DNA of 64,000 nucleotides from Flavobacteriales bacterium (GTDB lineage Bacteria > Bacteroidota > Bacteroidia > Flavobacteriales_F > PHOS-HE28), in contig CP064979.1 of assembly GCA_016699575.1 (NCBI GenBank), positions 2,604,001 through 2,668,000 of the forward strand, in the 5' to 3' direction. The notes beneath the pieces were generated by a model that did not search any database, was not told where the DNA came from, and saw only the letters and a program-made list of their open reading frames with translations. The position numbers were made by a program, and so were the translations under genes. Positions within the stretch are counted from its first letter, which is position 1. Each line of letters opens with the position of its first letter. Positions 50,968 through 58,747 of the stretch are shown here, piece after piece.

Positions 50968-52946
50968 CCGTCATCCATGTAGATGAAGAGCCTGTGTTCG
51001 TCAGTGGGTTCCAGGGTGCCGTCTTGCTTCGCAACGGCCACGTTGTCGATGTCGAAGGTCCGTTGCGTGGCACCTACAAGGAATTCGGGGTCGCGGAAGT
51101 GGGAGTAGATCCATTCGATTGGGCAGTTCGGATCAGGCGATACCCCGGGTAACAGGATAGGCACACTGTAGTGCCTCCACTCAGGGCCCACATCAACGAA
51201 TCCGCCGGTGGGGGCCGGGAGGTAAGTGAACCTGTTCAGCAGGAATACTTCGAGCGCACCGGGCATATCGGACCTTGCGTCGAACTCGAACAGCCAATAA
51301 CCCTCATCCGCCGGTCGCTGAACATTGCGGAATGCCGAAAGGTTCTGGACTATCTCCGCACCCGAGGTCCGCATGAAAATGTTCCCGTTCTGGTTCGGAA
51401 AGGTAGGGGCCGCGCCATTGGAGCTGCTCCATCCAGAACCCGACGAACTGAAGTCGGGGTCCGTCACAGTCACCGTCACCCCAGTGTTGAGGGTAAAGTC
51501 ATTCGGCTCCACATCATGCACTGGGCTTGCATGGCTGTTCACGTCCTCATCGAACCATGCTCTCCAGCGTTCCAAGGTCATCGGCACCGGCTGGTCGTCG
51601 TAGGTCACATACTTCGGTACGATCCAAACCGGCAGGTCGCTGAACGGGTTGAAGTAGTAGTTGTCCTTGAAGGTGCCGAAATCCACCAGCGGCTCAGCGC
51701 CTGCCCATGAGTCCGCGTGCGCGTTGAGCACCTGCAAGCATCGTTGGTCTTCTTTGATGCTGTAGCAGATGTTGCCGGAGTATTGGTCGTTGTATGAGGG
51801 TTTGTAGACAGGGCAGGAGCAATCGTCGTCCGTTTGCTCGTTCGACGCATCGCTGACGCTCAGTTGCACGGCATTGTCGAAGAAGGTATTGCGCAGTATC
51901 CGATTGTTCTCGCTGAAGTGCGTGTGATCAATGTGCGTTCCCGCCGAGCAACCGGTGACGGTGTTCCCCTCAACGCGGGTGTTCTTCACACTGAAGAAAC
52001 CGAAGTAGATGCCAAAGCTGATGTCCTGATAGGCATAGTAGGCCTTGGACGTGCTCACCGCATTGTTCGGGAAGTTCGTAGAGAGCCCGCTGACGATGTT
52101 GTCCTCTATGACAAGGCCATCACAGTCGTCAACAGCCACTCCACCTCCATCGTTCAGGATTTTCAAGGCCCCGTTGATGTAGTTACGTGAAATGGTGCCA
52201 CTGCCGTTCACATCCATGGCAGAGTAGCCGATGTTCGTGAAGGTGTTCTCGGTGATGGTCACGCCGGGGCCGGTGGACAGCAATCCACGGTAGTCACCGT
52301 ACACGCCAGCGCCCATGCCGATCTCCAAGCCGATATCGACGAAGTCATTACCTTGTATCAACGCGTTGGAACCACTGCTCAGAAGACCGAGCGTGTAGCA
52401 GCGCTGGAACAGGTTGTTGGTGTACTGGCAGTTCGCATTGCCGGGTGGTGGCGGATCCTCGCCAATGCCTTGGGTGCACTCCACGAATTCACAACCCGTG
52501 ACATGCAAGGAGTTGCAGTCTTCGCTGTACAACCCCGTGATGATGTAGCGCTCGAAGCGTATGTCCGATACGGTGCAGTTATCGGCATTCTGGAAGTCGA
52601 GTCCCTTGTCCCAGACAGCAGCCGTGATCGTTCCCGGTGCACCCCCGTTGAGACTCATTACCCTGAGATCCTGCCCGTTCGCATGCCATTCACCAGGAGC
52701 ATCACAATCCTCCAAGCGCTTCTGGAGGAAGTACCCCCAGCCAGCGGTGGTGCCGTCGAAAAGGAATTCCAAGTTCAGCGTCGAAGCCACCGACCAACCG
52801 TTCTGCTGAAGACCAGGGCCGCCCATTGTACCCTTGTCATACTGCCAGTTCGCGCAACGCAGCACCACCTCCGAGCCTATCCAGGCAGCTCCGGGATAGG
52901 CTGCATCAACAAGTTCAAAGGCGTTGGTGCCGGCATCTGTTTCCAA
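50968..52946 (-). pseudogene. Broken T9SS surface protein: middle part (parallel beta-helix)
   Basis: In the same frame as the N-terminal fragment, separated from it only by the TAG at 52947-52949. It contains several beta-helix rungs with N-x-F and G-x-I patterns (VTITENTFTNIGYSAMDVNG, NRILRNTFFDNAVQLSVSDA, RVEGNTVTGCSAGTHIDHTH) and a carbohydrate-binding-like section (GYWLFEFDARSDMPGALEVF). Right-handed beta-helix proteins are typically polysaccharide lyases or adhesins; no catalytic residues can be assigned. The reading frame is lost at about 50968; beyond that, the same frame reads low-quality sequence to 50625. Confidence 0.72.
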
Positions 52947-53513
52947 CTAACCGGTATCCGGGTATCGAGCATGATGCAGCAACACTCCGTTCTCGTACAC
53001 GAAGCCAGGAACAAAACCAAAACCCGTGCTGATGTACCGGTTCGCTGGCGCGCCACCGCCCTCGATCTGCAGGTTTGGCACGCTAACGTCACCGTAGAAT
53101 ACCGGCCTCGCACCAGCACCATAAGCGGCAAAAGTCAACCCATCGTTCCCGGGGGCGTCAACAGTGAGTTTGCCCGGATAACGCCCGCCGCGTTCAAAGA
53201 AGAACGTGGTGTTCCCCACTCCACCATTGAGCAGGGTCTGAACATGCTGAAAGGTTTTCCAAGGGTTCCCCAAGCTTCCGTCGCCTGTTGCATCACTTCC
53301 GTTTAGCTCCGAGATGTAGTAAGGCTGCCCCATCACCACCCCTCCGCACATCCCCGCCAGCATCATCCCCGCCCATCGACATCGCCGCCACCAACCACCT
53401 GCATGCCGGTCGGCCCGGCTACCGTGTTGCTTGTTGATGGCACTTCCAGTGCCATTGCTTGCGCGCATTGCCGCAAGCCTGTTCCTCCCCAACGTTCTGT
53501 TCATCGTCTCCAT
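52947..53513 (-). pseudogene. Broken T9SS surface protein: N-terminal part
   Basis: 188 codons with a basic start, a signal-like hydrophobic stretch (WAGMMLAGMCGGVVMGQ) and a beta-helix cap (YYISELNGSDATGDGSLGNPWKTFQHVQTLL, read as YYISELNGSDATGDGSLGNP and WKTFQHVQTLL), ending ...LHHARYPDTG then TAG. Homologous proteins with a GYLE-like continuation would need only TAT in place of TAG, and the downstream frame continues immediately (LETDAGTNAFELVDAAYPG). The gene of about 1,780 codons is thus interrupted once by a stop and once by a frameshift. Confidence 0.72.
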
Positions 53514-53761
53514 GTTCGTAAGGGTTTAGGTGTTTTCGGACCTCGGACCGGGAGGTCATTGGCGGTTGAACACGAACCTATTCCCCAGCGCCACGCATAG
53601 TGCACGGGCCCATGCCAACATGTGCGGCTTGTGTACAGGTCAGGTGTTAGGGTGTGGGTACGCAGCACAGGGCCGCTTATTGCGCGGGGGGAGAACTTTT
53701 GACCCGGCGCGATCGGTGGGAGCGCAATGCGGGTTCGCGCGGCGTGCACCATCTTCGGGGC

Positions 53762-54580
53762 ATGGCCCGCCTTGCTGGAAGTGCGTTGTTCCTCGTGTTG
53801 TGCGGGGTGCGCCTGCATGCCCAGGATGCCGCGACCGACAGCACGAACTACTGGCAGCAGGAGCGCCAATGGAAGGTGCGCAACTTCGGGCACACCATCG
53901 GATTCGAAGCGGCGTGGACCAAGGCCCACGACCTGTCCGTGATGCAGCAGTTCGCGCGCAGCGCCAATGTGGTTGACGCGGACCAAGACTATGACTTCAT
54001 CTACTTCCTGTCGGCTTCGCTGGCCATCCATGCGCAACAGGATGTGAGCATCAGCCGCTGGGACAATGGCAACATCACAGGCCACCAATGGAGGGTTTCG
54101 TTGGACCGTTTCATCGGCCGCACCTCAGGGGTTGTGGTGGAGCATGATTCCGTGGCGAGCACGGATTCGCTCTACCGGCTGGGAACCATCTACCTCTATT
54201 CACAGAACGAACTGGCGCTGGGCCTGGAGCGGCGTTGGCGCACCGATGAAACACGGCCGTTCTATTTCGGTGCGTCGCTCGGCGCCAACATCGGCACTAC
54301 CACCAGCAACACCATTGTCGTGCTCAACTACACGCAGCTACGTGTGGTCGATGGAACGCAAGAGGTGGAAAGCCTGGAGGAACAGTATCCGGGCAGGAGG
54401 TGCAGTTATCTGCGTGGCCATGTGGGATTGCGCGCCGGCTTCAGGATCAAGCGCCGTTTGGATGTCGCATTGGAAGGCACTTACGGCGTAGGCCTCCAGA
54501 TGATCAGCACGGACGTGGTGCGGCCCATCACGTCGCGGGTGACGGCGGTGCTTGCTACACGCTGGACCTTGGGTTACTGA
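53762..54580 (+). CDS. Exported hypothetical protein, probable outer-membrane beta-barrel
   Basis: 272 residues with a signal peptide (MARLAGSALFLVLCGVRLHAQ). The mature part alternates amphipathic strands (FGHTIGFEAAWTK, YDFIYFLSASLAIHAQQDVS, LYLYSQNELALGLERRW-like, FYFGASLGANIGTT, GHVGLRAGFRIKRRLDVALE) and ends TSRVTAVLATRWTLGY with a terminal aromatic, as in outer-membrane barrels. I do not recognise the family. The ATG at 53762 is chosen because it starts the signal peptide; the frame is open upstream without coding character. It is convergent with the M1 peptidase gene, overlapping 7 bases. Confidence 0.72.
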   Translation: MARLAGSALFLVLCGVRLHAQDAATDSTNYWQQERQWKVRNFGHTIGFEAAWTKAHDLSVMQQFARSANVVDADQDYDFIYFLSASLAIHAQQDVSISRWDNGNITGHQWRVSLDRFIGRTSGVVVEHDSVASTDSLYRLGTIYLYSQNELALGLERRWRTDETRPFYFGASLGANIGTTTSNTIVVLNYTQLRVVDGTQEVESLEEQYPGRRCSYLRGHVGLRAGFRIKRRLDVALEGTYGVGLQMISTDVVRPITSRVTAVLATRWTLGY

Positions 54581-57012
54581 CCGCGAGCGGCCACCACCAC
54601 GCGACCGATGCACCGTGGCGCGGTGTTCAATGCATTGTGCAGCACTTGGTACGCACCGGGGCCCATATCCGAGATGCTCAGTTCCAAGCGGGCGCCGGTG
54701 ATGGTGGTGTCTTTCACAGTTCTTCCTTGCGCATCGATCAAGCTGATGGTTCCATTGGGCATCGCACCCGCAACATTCGTCACCAAGACCAGTCCATGGG
54801 CGGCATCATGCACCACGTTCCAGGCAGCTACTTCCGGCGCAGTGGTGGGGGCGATGCCCACCGCGCTTTTGCGCCAAGCGAGGGTGTATTCGCCCAGTTG
54901 CAGTGCGGTGAAATCGATGCGGCCCGCACCGTCCGTGGGGCTTCCTTGGGTGTTCACGGTGGCCGTGGTCACGCGTGTCCACGGCATTCCGGGCGAGCTC
55001 CGGTGCAACAGCACCAAGCTGTCCTCATGGAATGCCACACCACCGAAGTCCTGGACAAGTCCCACGTCGTATGAGCCCGCTGCGGTCGGCCTTCCATCGA
55101 AGGTGATACGGCCGCTGAAGTCGCAACCCGCGGGCACTAAGCCCGTGAAGCGCCAGTAGCGGTCGGGTGAAACGACGTAGGCGAACGGCTCATCGGTGAG
55201 GTCGTCCGCTGCCACCCAGTATTCCTCCACGCGGACGATGGCCGTGTCGGGCACCGTGTTGGCGGTGATGCGGAAATTGGCGAGGTTGTATTGGTTGGTC
55301 CCCGTGCCGGTGATGGTGTCCTGTTCGGCGGTCATGGCCAGGCTGATGCGCTCGTCGTTGTTCAACCAGATCATGGCCGGTTCGAATGGTGATTGCAGCT
55401 GGATGGTCGAGTTCGCACCGCTCAGGGAATGCAGTTCACTGTGCAGTGCGCCGTTGGCACCAACACAGGTGACCGTAACGGGAACATTGCTGTACAGATG
55501 GTCCGCGTGGCGGAGCTTCTGCTGAAGTTGCACGGTGACGGAGTATCCGCCACCGTTCGGTGACGAGGAAAAGCCGTCCACTTCGAACGCGGCCCAACCC
55601 GGTTGCTCGATCCAATCGCTGAAGAAGTCCGTCAGGTCCACACCGGTGGATGCCGCCAATTGGTCGCGTAGTTCCGTGGTACTGATGTCATTGAACGCAT
55701 AGGAATTGAGCACGTTGGTCAGGCCGCTGCTGAAAAGTGCATTGCCCAGGTAGCCGCGCAAGGTGTGGAGCACATCGGCCCCCTTGTTGTAGGTGTGTTC
55801 ACCATAGGTGAACTCCTGCGGCACCGCGTTCAACGCATACCAGCCTTCGTCCGTCACGTGTGCGGTGTGGAGCATGTCGTGGTGGTTGTTGCGCACTTCT
55901 TCCATGTAGCGCTCGTTGCCGTAAACCGCTTCCAGGAACAGATAGCTGAGGTACTCCGCGAAGCCCTCGTTGATGTACATCTCCTCCGCCCGTGCGCACG
56001 TGATCAGATCGCCGAACCACATGTGGGCGAGCTCGTGGGCCATGGTGGCTTCGAACTGAAGGCCACCATCCACGATAGAGGTAGGGTAGGAGATGTTGCA
56101 GGGATGCTCCATGGCGCCCTGCGGTGTAAGGCAGTAGCCCACGCGCTCCCAGCGGTACGCACCGAAGGTTGCCTCGAACGCATCGAAGGCTTCCTTCAGG
56201 TGAGTGAAGGAGTTCTTCAGGTCCGTGGTGTCTGCTGGTTGGGCAACCAAATGCACGGGCACGCTGCCACCACCAATGCTCGGGAACGTGTCGTTCACCG
56301 CGGTGTAGTTGCTGGCGGCCACGGAGGCCAAGTAGCTGGGGATGTTGCCCTCCATCTTCCAGTGGCTTTCCCACAGGCCGCCGCCCAGGTCCGTCTCGGA
56401 AAGGCGCTCGCCGTTGCACCAAGCGTGCCGGTTGAGGTCGGTACGTACGATGAACTCGAAGGTGCTGCGCTCCACGAAATTGTCGAAGCACGGGAACCAG
56501 GCCCGGCCATAGGAATGCGGTTGGGACTCGAAGGCGACCCCAAGGTTGTAGATGATGCTGCCACTGGTATAGAAGCCGCCCCAGCCACTGCCATCGATGG
56601 TTGGGTCGCCACCATAGTGCACCGTGAGTTGCGACGTGTCGGCCGGATCGTAGGTGCCGCCGAGGTTGATGGTGAGCAGTTCACCGTTCTGGTTGAAGGC
56701 GAGGGTTCCGCCGTTCATCGTCACGGAATCAACGGTGAGGTCAAGCAGGTCCAACGGCAGCTCCGTTATGCCGTTCACCTTGGGAGCGAAACGCAGCGTG
56801 GTCTTGGCCTTGATGATGCCCTGGTCCACCGGTGTCAGATCAAGGTCGATCAAGATGTGCAGGATGTCGATGCTGTCACTGCGCGAAGCGTCGGCTTTGG
56901 TGTGCGTTGCAGCACTCGTCAGCCGTTTATGATCGGCACATGGTTGAGCGAGGACATGGAGACTGCCCAGGAGCAGGGCGATCACGAACACGATACGGGA
57001 AACCACCATCAT
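54574..57012 (-). CDS. M1-family metallo-aminopeptidase with T9SS sorting domain
   Basis: 812 residues, secreted (signal MMVVSRIVFVIALLLGSLHV). N-terminal M1 beta-domain, then the gluzincin core: a GAMEN-equivalent GAMEH (about residue 309), zinc site His326-Glu327-x-x-His330 (MAHELAHMWFGD) with distal Glu349 (INEGFAEYLSYL). The last 80 residues are a T9SS sorting-type domain (GTISLIDAQGRTVKDTTITG; MGPGAYQVLHN). It probably degrades peptides at the cell surface. The ATG at 57012 gives the signal peptide; the longer open frame upstream reads Arg-rich nonsense. A TAACTTTC box lies at 57033-57040. Confidence 0.9.
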   Translation of the reverse strand: MMVVSRIVFVIALLLGSLHVLAQPCADHKRLTSAATHTKADASRSDSIDILHILIDLDLTPVDQGIIKAKTTLRFAPKVNGITELPLDLLDLTVDSVTMNGGTLAFNQNGELLTINLGGTYDPADTSQLTVHYGGDPTIDGSGWGGFYTSGSIIYNLGVAFESQPHSYGRAWFPCFDNFVERSTFEFIVRTDLNRHAWCNGERLSETDLGGGLWESHWKMEGNIPSYLASVAASNYTAVNDTFPSIGGGSVPVHLVAQPADTTDLKNSFTHLKEAFDAFEATFGAYRWERVGYCLTPQGAMEHPCNISYPTSIVDGGLQFEATMAHELAHMWFGDLITCARAEEMYINEGFAEYLSYLFLEAVYGNERYMEEVRNNHHDMLHTAHVTDEGWYALNAVPQEFTYGEHTYNKGADVLHTLRGYLGNALFSSGLTNVLNSYAFNDISTTELRDQLAASTGVDLTDFFSDWIEQPGWAAFEVDGFSSSPNGGGYSVTVQLQQKLRHADHLYSNVPVTVTCVGANGALHSELHSLSGANSTIQLQSPFEPAMIWLNNDERISLAMTAEQDTITGTGTNQYNLANFRITANTVPDTAIVRVEEYWVAADDLTDEPFAYVVSPDRYWRFTGLVPAGCDFSGRITFDGRPTAAGSYDVGLVQDFGGVAFHEDSLVLLHRSSPGMPWTRVTTATVNTQGSPTDGAGRIDFTALQLGEYTLAWRKSAVGIAPTTAPEVAAWNVVHDAAHGLVLVTNVAGAMPNGTISLIDAQGRTVKDTTITGARLELSISDMGPGAYQVLHNALNTAPRCIGRVVVAARGQ

Positions 57013-57176
57013 TGACCGATTTGCTTTGGGTGGAAAGTTAGAGGTGCTGCTGTTGCGTGTTCGTCGACTTGTGGCACAAGCTGACGACGGAACCCTGCGT
57101 TGGCTTTTCAGGAAGGGGAGCCCGGCTCTAGCGTACGAGCGGACCGACCTGAGCCGACGGTTCCGTTTTCCGGGGA

Positions 57177-57184
57177 TACCTTCG
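57177..57184 (+). promoter_or_regulatory. -7 promoter element of the CHAP-like gene
   Basis: TACCTTCG on the plus strand, 23 nt before the ATG at 57208. Confidence 0.5.
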
Positions 57185-57207
57185 GTCCCCAACACCCGCC
57201 AAGTTCC

Positions 57208-57714
57208 ATGAGCATCGGTGCACGCCAGACCTCGGTAGCGTTGATGCTTCTTCTTGCAGCATCAACAACGAGCGCCCAGGCCACGAACACCTCTTATCGC
57301 CAGAAGCCGGGCACTGTGAACGAACAGGTGGTGGACTTTGCGCAGGAACGGATGGGCAAGAAGGTCGGCCGCGGTGAATGCTGGGACCTTGCGGCTGAAG
57401 CCCTCAACAATGCTGGCGCTACTTGGGACGGCAGTTATGGCTGGGGTGTCGTCCTCGACCCCGGCAAGGACAGCATCCTTCCGGGGGATATCATCCAGTT
57501 CAAGGACGTTGAGCTGGAATGGGAGGAAGGCAACAGCCGCAACCGTATGACAATGCCCCATCACACGGCTGTGGTCATGGAGGTGAAAGCACCGGGCGTA
57601 TTCATCATCGCGCACCAGAACTTCGGTCCCATCGGAAGGAAAGTGGGCACCACGGAACTCGTCATGGCCCATGTGAAGAAGGGGCGCGCAACGTTCTACC
57701 GGCCGCAGGGCTGA
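57208..57714 (+). CDS. Exported CHAP/NlpC-like domain protein
   Basis: 168 residues with a signal peptide (MSIGARQTSVALMLLLAAST...SAQ). The mature domain has a Cys/His amidase layout: VGRGECWDLAAEALNNAGA puts a Cys at the start of a helix, ILPGDIIQFKDVELEW is the strand typical of CHAP folds, and HHTAVVMEVKAPGVFIIAHQN supplies the His. This suggests a papain-like peptidoglycan amidase or endopeptidase, or a related non-enzymatic domain; the exact family is not certain. Convergent with the CarH-like gene. Confidence 0.72.
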   Translation: MSIGARQTSVALMLLLAASTTSAQATNTSYRQKPGTVNEQVVDFAQERMGKKVGRGECWDLAAEALNNAGATWDGSYGWGVVLDPGKDSILPGDIIQFKDVELEWEEGNSRNRMTMPHHTAVVMEVKAPGVFIIAHQNFGPIGRKVGTTELVMAHVKKGRATFYRPQG

Positions 57715-57717
57715 GGC

Positions 57718-58614
57718 TTACCGCAGCAGAAGAGGCACCATATCCGTGAAGTGCCCGAAGACACGCACGTTCAATGGCAGCTCCGTGCCACTTCCGGATA
57801 CGGCGCTAGGTCCGGTCAGCCAATGGGATATGAACGACTGCCCCAGATGCTCTCCCAGGTCCGAGAGGAAACGGTCCGTACCGCCATCGAAGTTGGAGGT
57901 GAGGACGGTCACCATCACCAACGGACCGGAGAGCGTTGATGCCAAGTGGACCAGATCGCCGAGGGGCACGCTCTGGCCGAGATAGATCACATGCTTGCCC
58001 GCACTTCGTAGGAGATAGTTGGCGTAAAGCAGGCCGAGCTCGTGCACCTCGAATTCGCGCAAATAGAGGATGTGGGTGGGGGGGCCGGACGCCACCGTCA
58101 ATGAGCGGGTCTCCGCTTCCAGACGACGACGAACGAGATTGCTGGCGAAATGCTCGTGCGCCGGGCGGATACTGCGTGACTGCCAGAGCAGCCCGACCTG
58201 CATCATGAAGGGAAGAAAGACCCCTTCGGCGAGTTCCCGGAAGCCGTGTTCCATGGAGAACACGTTGCAGCGATCCTCGAACCGGGCCTCGTCGAAGTGA
58301 AGCATGCTCATGACCAGTTCTTTGAGCATGCTTCCAGCATCCGCAACGTTCGCCAATTCCCGCACCTTCTCTTCGCGCGAGGTGTTCGTCATCGCGGCGA
58401 TCTTGGAGATCTTCACACCGCTGGTGTTCAAGTATGCGATGTTCAGGAGGTCGCGCAGCTCCTCCACGCTGTAGTGGCGGATGTTGGTATCCGTCCGCGC
58501 GGGCCGAATGAGACCATAGCGCCGTTCCCACACGCGGATGGTATGGGCCTTCACCCCCGAAAGGTTCTCGAGGTCGCTTATGCTGAAGCGCGTGGCGAAC
58601 GGACTGGTGGGCAC
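57718..58614 (-). CDS. CarH/LitR-like MerR regulator with B12-binding domain
   Basis: 298 residues. The N-terminal MerR domain (FSISDLENLSGVKAHTIRVW, ERRYGL, IRHYSVEELRDLLNIAYLN) is followed by a helical B12-cap domain containing W144-x9-E154-H155 (GLLWQSRSIRPAHEHF) and a Rossmann-like cobalamin domain with E189-x-H191-x-L-G (FEVHELGLLYANYLL). Both motifs are those of CarH-type photoreceptors, where the His ligates cobalt and Trp/Glu/His cap the adenosyl group. The start is a GTG at 58614; no ATG is near. CACATTTG lies 5 nt upstream, close to the -7 consensus. No carotenoid or photolyase gene is in the window. Confidence 0.85.
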   Translation of the reverse strand: MPTSPFATRFSISDLENLSGVKAHTIRVWERRYGLIRPARTDTNIRHYSVEELRDLLNIAYLNTSGVKISKIAAMTNTSREEKVRELANVADAGSMLKELVMSMLHFDEARFEDRCNVFSMEHGFRELAEGVFLPFMMQVGLLWQSRSIRPAHEHFASNLVRRRLEAETRSLTVASGPPTHILYLREFEVHELGLLYANYLLRSAGKHVIYLGQSVPLGDLVHLASTLSGPLVMVTVLTSNFDGGTDRFLSDLGEHLGQSFISHWLTGPSAVSGSGTELPLNVRVFGHFTDMVPLLLR

Positions 58615-58697
58615 GGACGCAAATGTGCGGTCTTCCCGGCTCCCTCGCTGCGGCGCATTGCCAAGGGCTCGGGGTTTGTTCGCCCAAGGACGCCGGA

Positions 58698-58727
58698 AAG
58701 GGAGCCCCGGATCCCCGGAGCTCCCTT
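58698..58727 (-). terminator. Probable terminator after the DUF4397 gene
   Basis: AAGGGAGC (58698-58705) pairs with GCTCCCTT (58720-58727), with inner CCGG/CCGG pairing possible. The stem lies 21 nt downstream of the stop. The T-run on the minus strand is short (TTTCC), so efficiency is uncertain. Confidence 0.45.
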
Positions 58728-58747
58728 CCTCAGGACCGTTGCCCCTG

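Noticed and set aside
57013..57195. N-terminal extension of the M1 aminopeptidase to 57195
   Set aside because: The extra 61 residues are Arg/Ser-rich and precede a perfect signal peptide; the -7-like box at 57033-57040 lies inside this stretch.
58075..58084. Seven-G run in the CarH-like gene as a phase-variation tract
   Set aside because: The tract is short and in a regulatory protein domain; runs of 7 are expected by chance in GC-rich DNA.
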